In this document: piece after piece, positions 53,801 through 63,229 of the stretch
How the letters are laid out: the number at the start of each line of letters is the position of its first letter
How positions within the stretch are numbered: the first letter of the stretch is position 1
From: Anolis sagrei
Lineage: Eukaryota; Chordata; Lepidosauria; Squamata; Anolidae
DNA length: 64,000 nt
Direction: 5' to 3'
NCBI RefSeq assembly: GCF_037176765.1
Contig: NC_090024.1
Location: 245,794,571 to 245,858,570, forward strand
Notes under the pieces: model-generated
Databases searched by the model: none
Told to the model about the DNA's origin: nothing
The model's input: the letters and a program-made list of their open reading frames with translations, nothing else
Program-made: the position numbers and the translations under genes

Positions 53801-55610
53801 TTCTAATCAAGGTGAAAGAAGAAAGCGCAAAAGCCGGGTTGCAGCTAAACGTCAAAAAAACCAAGATTATGGCAACAAGAATGATTGACAACTGGAAAAT
53901 AGAGGGAGAAAACGTGGAGGCCGTGACAGACTTTGTATTTCTAGGTGCAAAGATGACTGGAGATGCAGACTGTGGCCAGGAAATCAGGAGATGCTTACTT
54001 CTTGGGAGGAGAGCAATGTCCAGTCTCCATAAAATAGTGAAGAGTAGAGACATCAGACTGGCAACAAAGATCCATTGCCTAGTCAAAGCCATGGTATTCC
54101 CTGTAGTCACCTACGGATGTGAGAGCTGGACCTGAGGGAAGGCTGAGCGAAGGAAGATCGATGCTTTTGAGCTGTGGTGTTGGAGGAAAGTGCTGAGAGT
54201 GCCTTGGACTGCGAGAAGATCCAACCAGTCCATCCTCCAGGAAAGAAAGCCCGACTGCTCACTGGAGGGAAAGATACTAGAGACAAAGTTGAAGTCCTTT
54301 GGCCACATCATGAGGAGACAGCAAAGCCTAGAGAAGACAATTATGCTGGGGAAAGTGGAAGGCAAAAGGAAGAGGGGCCGACCAAGGGCAAGATGGATGG
54401 ATGGCATCCTTGAAGTGACTGGACTGACCTTGAGGGAGCTGGGGGTGGTAATGGCCGACAGGGAGCTCTGGCGTGGACTGGTCCATGAGGTCACGAAGAG
54501 TCGGAGACGACTGAACGAATGAACAACAACATATCTGTGGAATGACTGGGGTGGGGCAAAGAGCTCTCTGCTGAAGCTAGGTGTGAATAGGTTCTTGTGG
54601 GTTTTTTAGGGCTATAGGGCCATGTTCTAGAGGCATTTCTCCTGCCTCTAGGAGAAATGCCTCTAGAACATGGCCCTATAGCCCGAAAAAACCCACAAGA
54701 ACCTAGTGATTCCAGCCATGAAAGCCTTCGACAATACTAGGTGTGAATGTTTCAGCTGATCACCTTCATTAGCATTTGAAGGCCTGACTGAGCCTGGGAA
54801 AATGTTCTGTTGAGAGGTGTTAAGGTGTGCCTGGTTGTTTCCTCTCTGCTGTTCTGCTGTTGTGATTTTAGAGTTCCCAGGCTCAGTCAGGCTTTCAAAT
54901 GCTAATGAAGGTGATCAGCTGAAACATTCACACCTAGCTTCAGCAGAGAGCTCTTTGCCCCACCCCAGTCATTCCACAGATATATAAACCCATTTTCCTA
55001 TTTCCAACAGACCTCACTACCTCTGAGGATGCTTGCCATAGATGCAGGCGAAACGTCAGGAGAAATGCCTCTAGAACATGGCCCTATAGCCTGAAAAAAC
55101 CTACAAGAACCTAGTCATTCTACACTGTTTGCAGCCTGTAACTTCTCAAATGTAAGTGGAAGTTTACTTACCTCTGCAGGTAGTTTGACATTCCTGCAAA
55201 GTCCTAAAATTGTTCTCATTCCCCTTGCAGCCACCGTAATAGAAGACCTCACACTTCTTTGAATGCGAGTTGTAGAAGTAACGGCGCTCGTATTTGTGGC
55301 ATGGCCCTGGGTCCGAAGGATAATTGCAATTTTCTGTGAGATAACAAAAAAAGGTTGGGCTAATATGATTCTGGTGAGACATCAAGACTTGGACAGAAAA
55401 GGCTTGCAAAACTGCAACTCCCAGGATGCCATAGCATTGCACCATGGCAGTTAAGTTGGTTCCAAACTTCATTAGTCCTGAAGTGAAGATGCACCCAAGG
55501 ATGTTCCATAACAACATCTTGGAGCATCACTTACCATACAAATTGGCATAAGCGGTCATCACAGCTAAGAGCCCTGCAAGGAAGACGATGAGGTTGCTTG
55601 AGGAATCCAT
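50702..55610 (-). CDS. secreted Kunitz-Kunitz-WAP protein (unit D)
   Basis: Best model: exon 1 55610-55535 (leader [20 protein letters not shown], 25 codons plus one base), Kunitz-1 55333-55172, Kunitz-2 51215-51054, WAP 50841-50702 with TAA. The sum is 540 bases, 179 residues, with phase-1 junctions throughout. The 3' exon is at about 49539-49380 and a TATATAAAAG box lies at 55661-55652. Neither Kunitz-2 nor WAP has its own leader exon nearby, and Kunitz-1 has no WAP of its own, which favours one gene over two. The leader differs from the MQP leader of A-C. Intron 2 holds 3.8 kb of repeats. Likely a secreted two-headed protease inhibitor. Alternative: two separate genes, one incomplete. Confidence 0.72.
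51054..51215 (-). CDS. Kunitz-2 exon, unit D
   Basis: A 162-bp phase 1-1 exon. [20 protein letters not shown] onward with BPTI cysteine spacing. P1 Arg with Gly at P1'. NLT inside YYNLTSHTC is a possible N-glycosylation site. Acceptor CTCTTGCAG, donor [19 protein letters not shown] differs from the usual YGGC. A CR1 starts 22 bp upstream of the exon. Confidence 0.88.
51237..51762 (-). mobile_element. CR1 3' end next to Kunitz-2 acceptor
   Basis: Minus-strand CR1 C-terminus ([20 protein letters not shown]) and 3' UTR, with its 3' tail at 51237 abutting the polypyrimidine tract of the Kunitz-2 exon. Same orientation as the host gene. Confidence 0.9.
51780..52890 (+). mobile_element. L2-like LINE, 3' half
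   Basis: Encodes [20 protein letters not shown] and [20 protein letters not shown], then degraded RT C-terminus, 3' UTR with GCCGCCCTGAGTCCCC and (AAAT)n tail. A Penelope fold-back is nested at about 52438-52612. Confidence 0.82.
52438..52612. mobile_element. Penelope-like fold-back terminus
   Basis: Inverted ends (GGGTTGTTGTAGGTTTTC ... AAAACCTACAACAACCC) flanked by ACAATGAC-type duplications within the L2. Confidence 0.7.
52898..53035 (+). mobile_element. hAT-like MITE fragment
   Basis: CAGGCATGGGCAAACTTCAG with CCTCCAGGTGTTTTGGATTC is a common vertebrate hAT MITE terminus. It merges into a GGGTGCATC-family arm. Confidence 0.5.
53037..53310 (-). mobile_element. two tandem Penelope-like termini
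   Basis: 53037-53203 and 53205-53310 are both minus-oriented ends (GAAGGCTTTCATGGC; GGTTTTTTCGGGCTATATGG). The first resumes after the BovB at 54535 and contains a complete hammerhead-like block (53160-53120). Confidence 0.75.
53311..54530 (+). mobile_element. BovB (RTE) LINE, 5'-truncated
   Basis: RT motifs in order: [34 protein letters not shown] (motif A), [18 protein letters not shown] (motif B), [19 protein letters not shown] (motif C, YADD), then [21 protein letters not shown] frame break after GCESWT separates the C-terminal part ([21 protein letters not shown]), which is otherwise intact. The endonuclease half is absent. The low damage suggests recent activity. BovB is known for horizontal spread between squamates and ruminants. 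Confidence 0.93.
54535..55130. mobile_element. Penelope-like element, remainder, with nested end
   Basis: Continuation of the copy begun at 53037. A fold-back terminus is nested at about 54593-54735 and flanked by CTAGGTGTGAAT on both sides. The plus-oriented half ends with an intact hammerhead-like block at 55020-55060. Broken and non-coding. Confidence 0.75.
55020..55060 (+). ncRNA. hammerhead-ribozyme-like motif
   Basis: Identical in layout to 9838-9878: CCT, CTGAGGA, stem GCTTGC/GCAGGC, GAAAC, GTC, AGG. Confidence 0.48.
55172..55333 (-). CDS. Kunitz-1 exon, unit D
   Basis: A 162-bp phase 1-1 exon. [20 protein letters not shown] onward, BPTI cysteine spacing 8-15-7-12-3, ending CQTTCRG. 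P1 is His followed by Lys, unusual for a canonical inhibitor, so this domain may have a different or no protease target. Acceptor TATCTCACAG, donor GTAAGT. Confidence 0.88.
55535..55610 (-). CDS. signal-peptide exon, unit D
   Basis: ATG at 55610, leader [20 protein letters not shown] then YANLY, donor GTAAGTGATG. An upstream in-frame ATG at 55775 lies beyond the TATA box, so 55610 is the likelier start. Confidence 0.8.
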
Positions 55611-55651
55611 GGTCCAGCAGGAATGCAATGACGCTCTGGCACCCCTGAGCT

Positions 55652-55661
55652 CTTTTATATA
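55652..55661 (-). promoter_or_regulatory. TATA box, unit D
   Basis: TATATAAAAG on the minus strand, 42-51 bp upstream of the ATG, placing the transcription start near 55625 and giving a very short 5' UTR. Confidence 0.65.
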
Positions 55662-56038
55662 CCGATTCCAGGAAAGGTTAAACAGGTTGAAAAATAAAAC
55701 AATAGAAATTACAGGCCATGGGGTGTTGTCTGGTTGAAGAGCTTTGGCCTTTGCGTAAGTATTAAATATCTCCATTATTCTCCTGCAACTAATGGAGACA
55801 CCTCCAGGCTACGATGGAAAAGCATGGACAATTGGGAAGGGAACCCAGGCTCCTAGTTTCTGCTCCAAACTGAAGGCACTTTCTGGCCCAGTAGCTGGCC
55901 TCAAGAGACATCATCAGATTGTCCATTTCCAAGTTAGCCCAAACACGAATGGAAGTGGGCAATGCAAGAAGAAAACATTTTGCAAAACTTATCCATTAGA
56001 GTTGTGTGCGCAATTTGTTCCTACTGTTTCTACTGTTT
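55662..56038. other. upstream region of unit D
   Basis: No gene or known repeat. It is the presumed promoter-proximal region. No further element could be identified. Confidence 0.45.
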
Positions 56039-57005
56039 CATAGAATCATAGAATCAAAGAGTTGGAAGAGACCTGATGGGCCATCCAGTCCAACCCCTTT
56101 CTGCCAAGAAGCAGGAATATTGCATTCAAATCACCCCTGACAGATGGCCATCCAGCCTCTGCTTAAAAGCTTCCAAAGAAGGAGCCTCCACCGCACTCAG
56201 GGGCAGAGAGTTCCACTGCTGAACGGCTCTCACAGTCAGGAAGTTCTTCCTCATGTTCGGATGGAATCTCCTTTCTTGGAGTTTGAAGCCATTGTTCCAT
56301 TGCGTCCTAGTCTCCAGGGAAGCAGAAAGGAAGCTCACTCCCTCCTCCCCGTGGCTTCCTCTCACATATTTATACATGGCTATCACATCTCCTCTCAGCC
56401 TTCTCTTCTTCAGGCTAAACATGCCCAGCTCCTTAAGCTGCTCCTCATAGGGCTTGTTCTCCAGACCCTTGATCATTTTAGTCGCCCTCCTCTGGACACA
56501 TTCCAGCTTGTCAACATCTGTCTTGAATTGTGGTGCCCAGAATTGGACACAATATTCCAGGTGTGGTCTAACCAAAGCAGAATAGAGCATGGGGAGCAGG
56601 ACTTCCCTAGATCTAGACACTAGGCTCCTATTGATGCAGGCCAAAATCCCATTGGCTTTTTTTGCCACCACATCACATTCCTGGCTCATGTTTAACTTGT
56701 TTTCCACGAGGACTCCAAGATCTTTTTCACACGTACTGCTCTCGAGCCAAGCATTGTCCCCCATTCTGTATCTTTGCATTTCTTTTTTCCTGCCTAAGTG
56801 GAGTATCTTGCATTTGTCACTGTTGAACTTCATTTTGTTAGTTTTGGCCAATCATCTCTCTAATCTGTCAAGATCATTTTGAATCCTGCTCCTGTCCTCT
56901 GGAGTCTTGACTATCCCTCCCAGTTTGGTGTCGTCTGCAAACTTGATGGCCCTTCTTCTAAGTTATGAATGAAGATCCTGAGCAGGACCGGCCCAGGACG
57001 GAACC
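56039..57005 (-). mobile_element. CR1 LINE, 5'-truncated
   Basis: 241-codon open minus-strand frame (KTNKMKFNSDKCKILHLGRK to [14 protein letters not shown]). 3' tail at 56039. The RT core upstream is degraded to about 57005. Confidence 0.92.
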
Positions 57006-57009
57006 CTTT

Positions 57010-57535
57010 CTACTTTAGAGTGGAAACAGCAGGTGCCAGGTAAGAAGAATGGAAGGACGTGCCAGGAAAGTTGAGACAATGAGTGGGAAATTCCCCACCC
57101 CTTAATGGTCTGATTTTTGGGGCTCCAAACCAAAAACAAATATCTACCCTCCCAATTTCGGGAGACTCCCAAAAACCGGATTGGGGCCCCCAACAAAAGC
57201 TGGGACATGAAACGGGGCAAGGTTTATTCCAAAAGCACAACCCTGTTATCCATTATTCGACACCTATAAATAGAAGAGTTGGAATCCCATTAACATTGCA
57301 AGTGTGTGCAGTCACGTTGTGCACTACTTCCATGCTGCAATGCCAGTCAATTTCTGGGGTGCAATTCAAAGTGCTGGTTTTGACTTCTATGACCTGAGGT
57401 CCAAATTATTTATGAACTTGCCTGCATTTTGAGATCTATGGGGAGGCCCTTTTTTCTGTCCCAGAATCCTCATAGATACCTAGAGTTGGAGGCAATCCCC
57501 TAAAGGCCATCATCATCAACAACAACAACAACAAC
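57010..57535. other. unassigned with L2 relic
   Basis: 57345-57465 resembles an old plus-strand L2 ([21 protein letters not shown]). Otherwise no feature was recognised. (CAA)n at 57515-57535. Confidence 0.4.
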
Positions 57536-57850
57536 AGGAAGTCACAGGAAGTCACAGGGAGGAGGGAGCAAGCTTGTTTTCTGCTTCCTTGGAGACTACG
57601 ACGCAATGGAACAATGGCTTCAAACTACAAGAGAGCAGATTCCATCTGAACATGAGGAAGAACTTCCTGACTGTGAGAGCCGTTCAGCAGTGGAACTCTC
57701 TGCCCCTGAGTGTGGTGGAGGCTCCTTCTTTGGAAGCTTTTAAACAGAGGCTGAATGGCCATCTGTTGGGGGTGCTTTGAATGCAATATTCCTGCTTCTT
57801 GGCAGAATGGGGTTGGACTGGATGGCCCATGAAGTCTCTTCCAACTCTAT
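57536..57850 (+). mobile_element. CR1 3' end
   Basis: Plus-strand CR1 C-terminus ([20 protein letters not shown]) to 3' UTR, joined directly to the next CR1. Confidence 0.85.
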
Positions 57851-58565
57851 GTTGGATGCCTGGCTCGAGAGCAGTACGTGTGAAAAAGATCTTGGGGTCC
57901 TTGTGGACAACAACTTAAACATGAGCCAACAATGTGATGTGGCAGCAAAAAAAAAAAGCCAATGGGATTTTGGCCTGCATCAAGAGGAGCATAGTGTCTA
58001 GATCTAAAGAAGTAATGCTACCCCTCTATTCTGCTTTGGTTAGACCACACCTGGAATATTGCGTCCAATTCTGGGCACCACAATTCAAGAGAGATATTGA
58101 CAAGCTGGAATGTGTCTAGAGGAGAGCGACTAAAATGATAAAAGGTCTGGAGAACAAGCCCTATGAGGAGCGGCTTAAGGAGCTGGGCATGTTTAGCCTG
58201 AAGAAGAGAAGGCTGAGAGGAGAGATGATAGCCATGTATAAATATGTGAGAGGAAGCCACAGAGAGGAGGGAGCAAGCTTGTTTTCTGGTTCTCTGGAGA
58301 CTAGGACACAATGGAACAATGGCTTCAAACTACAAGAGAGGAGATTCCATCTGAACATGAGGAAGAACTTCCTGACTGTGAGAGCCGTTCAGCAGTGGAA
58401 CTCTCTGCCCCGGAGTGTGGTGGAGGCTCCTTCTTTGGAAGCTTTTAAGCAGAGGCTGGATGGCCATCTGTCAGGGGTGATTTGAATGCAATATTCCTGC
58501 TTCTTGGCAGAATGGGGTTGGACTGGATGGCCCATGAGGTCTCATCCAACTCTATGATTCTAGGA
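57851..58565 (+). mobile_element. CR1 LINE, 5'-truncated
   Basis: Plus-strand CR1 from [20 protein letters not shown] to the 3' UTR. An A-run expansion at 57949-57958 and one stop after KLECV break the frame. Confidence 0.9.
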
Positions 58566-58585
58566 TTCTTTTCTGCCTTAAGGCA

Positions 58586-59602
58586 GTGGTTCTCAACCTT
58601 TCAAATGCCATGACCTCTAAATACAATTCCTCATGTTGTGGTGATCCCCAACCATATTTTTGTTGCTACGTCATAACTGCTACTGTTATGAATTGTAATG
58701 TAAATATCTGATGTGCAGGGTGTACTTTCATTGGGTTGTTGTAGGTTGTTTTGGGCTGTATGGCCCTGTTCTAGAGGCATTCTCTCCTGACGTTTTGCCT
58801 GCATCTATGGCAAGCATCCTCAGAGGTTGTGAGGTCTTTTGGAACTAGTGAAAAGGGTTTATATATCTGTGGAATGACCAGAGTGAGACAAAGGACTTTT
58901 GTCTGCTGGGGCTAGGTGTGAATGTTTCAACTGACCACCTTGATTAGCATATAATGGCCTCCTGACAGTGCCTGGAGCAAACTCTTGTTGAGAGGTGATT
59001 AGATGTCCCCGCCTGCTTCCCCTCTGTTGTTTTGCTGTTGCAATTTTAGAGTTTTTTAATACTGGTAGCCAGATTTTGTTCATTTTCATGGTCTCTTCCT
59101 TTCTGTTGAAATTGTCCACATGCTTGTGGATTTCAATGGCTTCTCTGTGTAGCCTGACATGGTGGTTGTTGGTGTGGTCCAGCATTTCTGTGTTCTCAAA
59201 TTATGTGCTATGTCCAGGCTGGTTCATCAGGTGCTCTGCTATGGCTGACTTCTCTGGTTGAAGTAGTCTGCAGTGCCTTTCATGTTCCTTGACTCGTGGT
59301 TGGGCAATGCTGCTGCGTTTGGGGGTCCCTATGGAGACTTGCCCACAGCTGTGTGGTACACGGTAAACTCCTGCAGAAGTGAGAGGATCCCTCTTGTCCT
59401 TTGCTGAATGGAGCATTTGTTGGATTTTCTTGGTGGGTCTGTAGACAGTTTGTATGTTGTGTTTCCTCATCAGCTTCCCTCTGTGGTCAGTGGTTCCCAT
59501 GGCCATACAGCCTGAAAAAACCTACAACAACTCAGTGATTCCAGCCATGACAGCCTTCGACAATACGTTGTACTTCATTGTTACAAATTGAACATAATTA
59601 TG
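58586..59602 (+). mobile_element. OposCharlie1-like hAT fragment split by Penelope element
   Basis: 58586-58728 (CAGTGGTTCTCAACCTTTC; CCTCATGTTGTGGTGATCCC; TAATGTAAATATCTGATGTG) and 59567-59602 (CATTGTTACAAATTGAACAT) are consecutive parts of a known hAT element recalled as OposCharlie1, reported as horizontally transferred among tetrapods. Its right end is missing. Confidence 0.7.
58729..59566 (-). mobile_element. Penelope-like element with GIY-YIG domain
   Basis: The minus strand encodes the end of the reverse transcriptase region and a GIY-YIG-type endonuclease (GVYRVPHSCGQVSIGTPKRS, KEHERHCRLLQPEKSAIAEH, LHREAIEIHKHVDNFNRKEE), then the untranslated terminus. TGTACTTTCATTG-type duplication flanks it within the hAT fragment. 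Broken. Confidence 0.82.
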
Positions 59603-59608
59603 ATTTAC

Positions 59609-59790
59609 TTAAAGGTATGCAGGTTGTGGGTCTGCAAGCTGTAGTTTCTGGGCATTCTCTTTTGTCTCCTGTATGGTGTCCAACCTATTCAGCACAACAA
59701 GAACGTCAGCAGCTCCTCCTTTGATGTCTTCTTTATTGACGACATTGCTATTGTTTCTGAGTCTGCCATTGGCACCAGCATTCTGCATTC
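59609..59790 (-). CDS. candidate terminal coding exon, unknown
   Basis: The minus strand shows an acceptor-like ACAATTTCAG followed by a phase-1 open frame of 60 codons (MQNAGANGRLRNNSNVVNKE, then DIKGGAADVLVVLNRLD and TIQETKENAQKLQ) and TAA at 59611-59609. Composition is non-repetitive and weakly coiled-coil-like, with no cysteines. I do not recognise the family. It may be an exon of another host gene or chance. Confidence 0.3.
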
Positions 59791-59954
59791 CTGAAATTGT
59801 ATGATAAATAATGGCTTTTGCTAATTATCCCAGAAAGAAGAATGCAAGAGAATGCATCTCTATTGTAGAAGAAATGCAGTCTGGCGCTACTTGAATTGCC
59901 ATGGCTCTATGCTAAGGAAACATGGGATTTCTGCTGGAGTGCTGGAGTCTCGCC

Positions 59955-60045
59955 AAACTACATATTCTAGGATCTCATAGCACTGAGCCAAGGGAGTTCA
60001 AATGGTGTCAAACTGCATACATTTTACAGTGCAGAATCAGTGGGA
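59955..60045. mobile_element. MITE arm (GGGTGCATC family)
   Basis: CTCATAGCACTGAGCCAAGG with CAAATGGTGTCAAACTGCAT. One arm only. Confidence 0.5.
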
Positions 60046-60109
60046 AAAAAAATCCAACCCAACATCCTGAATCTGCAAATAGGTTAATGCAGAATCCCTG
60101 CAGTTCCAC

Positions 60110-61520
60110 TACAGTCATGGAACTGCCTTCATAGACCTGTCAGCAGCTTATGATACTGTGAACCACCACTGCCTCCTCCAGAGAAAAATGTATAACATCA
60201 CAAAGGACGACCACCTCACCCGCCTCATAGGAAACCTGCTACAAAACAGGAGCTTTTTTGTTCAGTTCTAGGGCCAGAGAAGCAGATGGCGGAAACAGAA
60301 GAACGGCCTGCCTCAGGGGAGCGTGCTTGCTCCATCCATGTTCAACATCTACACAAATGACCAGCCGCTGCCAGAAGGGACAGAGAGATTCATCTATGCT
60401 GATGATCGAGCCATCACCGCTCAAGCAGGGAGCTTTGAGAAAGTAGAAGAGAAGCTCTCCAAAGCTCTGGGTGCTCTTACTGCCTACTACAGGGAAAACC
60501 AGCTGATCCCCAACCCATCTAAAACACAGACATGTGCTTTCCAACTCAAGAACAGACAAGCATCCCGAACTCTGAGGATGATCTGGGAAGGGATCCTACT
60601 GGAGCATTGCAGCGCACCCAAATACCTGGGAGTCACTCTGGACCGTACCCCGACCTACAAGAAGCACTGCCTGAACATCAAGCAAAAAGTGGGTGCTAGA
60701 AACAATATCATACAAAAGTTGACTGGCACAACCTGGGGATCACAACCAGATACAGTGAAGATATCTGCCCTTGCGCTATGCTACTCTGCTGGTGAGTACG
60801 CGTGCCTGGTGTGGAACTCATCTCACCATGATAAAACAGTGGATGTGGCTCTTAATGAGACATGCTGCATTATCACGGGGTGTCTGCGCCCTACACCACT
60901 GGAGAAATTACACTGCTTAGCCAGTATTGCACCACCTGACATCCGCCGGGAAGTAGCAGCCAATAGTGAAAGGACCAAGGCAGAGACATCTCCAGCTCAT
61001 CCCTTGTTTGGGTTTCAGCCAGCATGTCAACGACTTAAATTAAGAAATAGTTTTCCAAGATCTACAGAGACACTCGCTGGAACTCCTCAGCAAGCGAGAG
61101 TCCAAAAGTGGCAGGCTCAAACCCAGAACTTCAACCAATGGCTGATACCAAATGAGAGACTCCCCCCTGGACACACAGAAGACTGGGCAACTTGGAAGGC
61201 GCTGAACAGACTGCGCTCTGGCACCACGAGATGCAGAGCCAACCTTCAGAAATGGGGCCACAAAGTGGAATCCACGACATGCGTGTGCGGAGAAGAGCAA
61301 ACCACTGACCACCTGCTGCAATGCAACCTGAGCCCCGCAACATGCACAATGGAGGACCTTATTGCAGCAACACCAGAAGCACTCCAAGTGGCCAGATACT
61401 GGTCAAAGGACATTTTATCAACTACCAAGTTTGCAAACTCTGTTTTGTCTGTTTGTTAAAAATTTGTTAAAAATGTAGTACAATTTTCTGGTTGATACTG
61501 ACACTATAAAATAAATACTA
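60110..61520 (+). mobile_element. Jockey/I-group-like LINE, longest copy
   Basis: 60110-60270 encodes FIDLSAAYDTVNHHCLL (RT motif A). After one stop, a 378-codon frame (60323-61459) carries FIYADDRAITA (motif C, YADD), SAPKYLGVTLDRTPTYKKH, REVAANSERTKAETS and a terminal CVCGEEQTTDHLLQC. The LPQGSVLAPSMFNIY motif B lies just before. Endonuclease missing; 3' end CACTATAAAATAAAT. Same family as 7150, 23200, 40480 and 63281. Clade uncertain. Confidence 0.82.
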
Positions 61521-62088
61521 CAGTCATCACTGATAACAGATATGAGGTTCGATGTCACATGTTGCTCTAATAATTGTTGTGCAAATGCACTGAATCACTA
61601 TTCCATGATCCTGCTGTTGTCCTTCTGCCCTTCTATCTTATTGCTGTTCTTTAATTTTTTTTAGCACAATCGAATAATTCTATCTATTTTAAAAGAAAAT
61701 AACCAGCTTGAGAATAGAGAGTGAGAGGGGGAGAATGCAACTTCCTAATATTGCTCTAATGCCGGCATATGAGCAAAAAGAAACCCATTTTGCACCAACG
61801 TAAGTGACAGGATCATTGTGGGATTGGGACCTATTGAAGGGTTTTACCCATTGAGGGCGAAGAAAGAGAAGAGACAAACCATCAATGTGATGCCAATGGT
61901 CTTGCATGATAGGGATACTTATAATGCTGGTTTGCCTGCCTTGCATGATAAAATATCTTACTGCAAAGTAACCAAATGCTACCTCAACTCAAAGATAAGG
62001 AAAAATAAAGGACTCTTGCTAAAAGAAAACAGACCTATAGAAGTTCTCGAACCCCCAACAGAAATGGGCAAGTTGTTTTGTCGCAGAA
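61521..62088. other. unassigned spacer
   Basis: No gene or recognised repeat. Frames here are short and without domains. Confidence 0.35.
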
Positions 62089-62089
62089 A

Positions 62090-63215
62090 GGAGAACTTAA
62101 TTGGCATTGTGGGCTAGGCAAAACTACGGTGAGGTGGATCTGTAATTGGTTAAGTGGACGAACCCAGAGGGTGATTCTCCCCAAGGTTTCCTCTTCATCT
62201 TGGAAAGAAGTGACAAGTGGAGTGCCGCAGGGTTCCCCCCTGGGCCCGGTCCTGTTCAACATCTTTATTAATGACTTAGATGAAGGGCTAGAAGGCAGGA
62301 TCATCAAGTTTGCAGACGACACCAAATTGGGAGGGAGAGCCAATAGTCCAGAGGACAGGAGCAGGATTCAAAATGATCTTGACAGATTAGAGAGATGATG
62401 GGCCAAAACTAACAAAAGGAAGTTCAAGAGAGACAAATGCAAGATACTCCACTTAGGCAGAAAAAACGAAATGCAAAGATACAGAATGGGGGACGATGCC
62501 TGGCTCGAGAGCAGGACGTGTGAAAAAGATCTTGGAGTCTTCGTGGACAACAGGTTAAACATGAGCCAACAATGTGATGTGGTGGCAAAAAAAGCCAATG
62601 GGATTTTGGCCTGCATCAGTAGGAGCATAGTGCCTAGATCTAGGGAAGTCATGCTACCCCTCTATTCTGCTTTGCTTAGACCACACCTGGAATATTGTGT
62701 CCAGTTCTGGGCACCACAATTCAAGAGAGATATTGACAAGCTGGAATGTGTCCAGAGGAGGGCGATTAAAATGATCAAGGGTCTGGAGAACAAGCCCTAT
62801 GAGGAGCGGCTTAAGGAACTGGGCATGTTTAGCTTGAAGAAGAGAAGGCTGAAAGGAGATATGATAGCCATGTATAAATATGTCAGAGGAAGCCACAGGG
62901 AGGAGGGAGCAAGCTTGTTTTCTGCTTCCTTGGAGACTAGGACGCGGAACAATGGCTTCAAACTACAAGAGAGGAGATTCCATCTGAACACGAGGAAGAA
63001 CTTTCTGACTTTGAGAGCCATTCAGCAGTGGAACTCTCTGCCCCGGAGTGTGGTGGAGGCTCCTTCTTTGGAAGCTTTTATGCAGAGGCTGAATGGCCAT
63101 CTGTCAGGGGTGATTTGAATGCAATATTCCTGCTTCTTGGCAGAATGGGGTTGGACTGGATGGCCCATGAAGTCTCTTCCAACTCTTTGATTCTATGATT
63201 CTATGATTCTATGGA
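62090..63215 (+). mobile_element. CR1 LINE, 5'-truncated
   Basis: Encodes [45 protein letters not shown], then [20 protein letters not shown] to LEAFMQRLNGHLSGV. The TGATGG after DRLER breaks the frame once. Tail ATTCTATGATTCTATG. Confidence 0.93.
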
Positions 63216-63229
63216 TGGCCTTTGAGGTC

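Noticed and set aside
8125-55610. Calling the Kunitz-WAP genes venom components
   Set aside because: The architecture is also ordinary in epithelial and reproductive secretions, and nothing in the sequence shows gland-specific use.
55535-55775. Upstream ATG at 55775 as the start of unit D
   Set aside because: It lies upstream of the TATA box and would place a non-hydrophobic stretch before the clear signal peptide at 55610.
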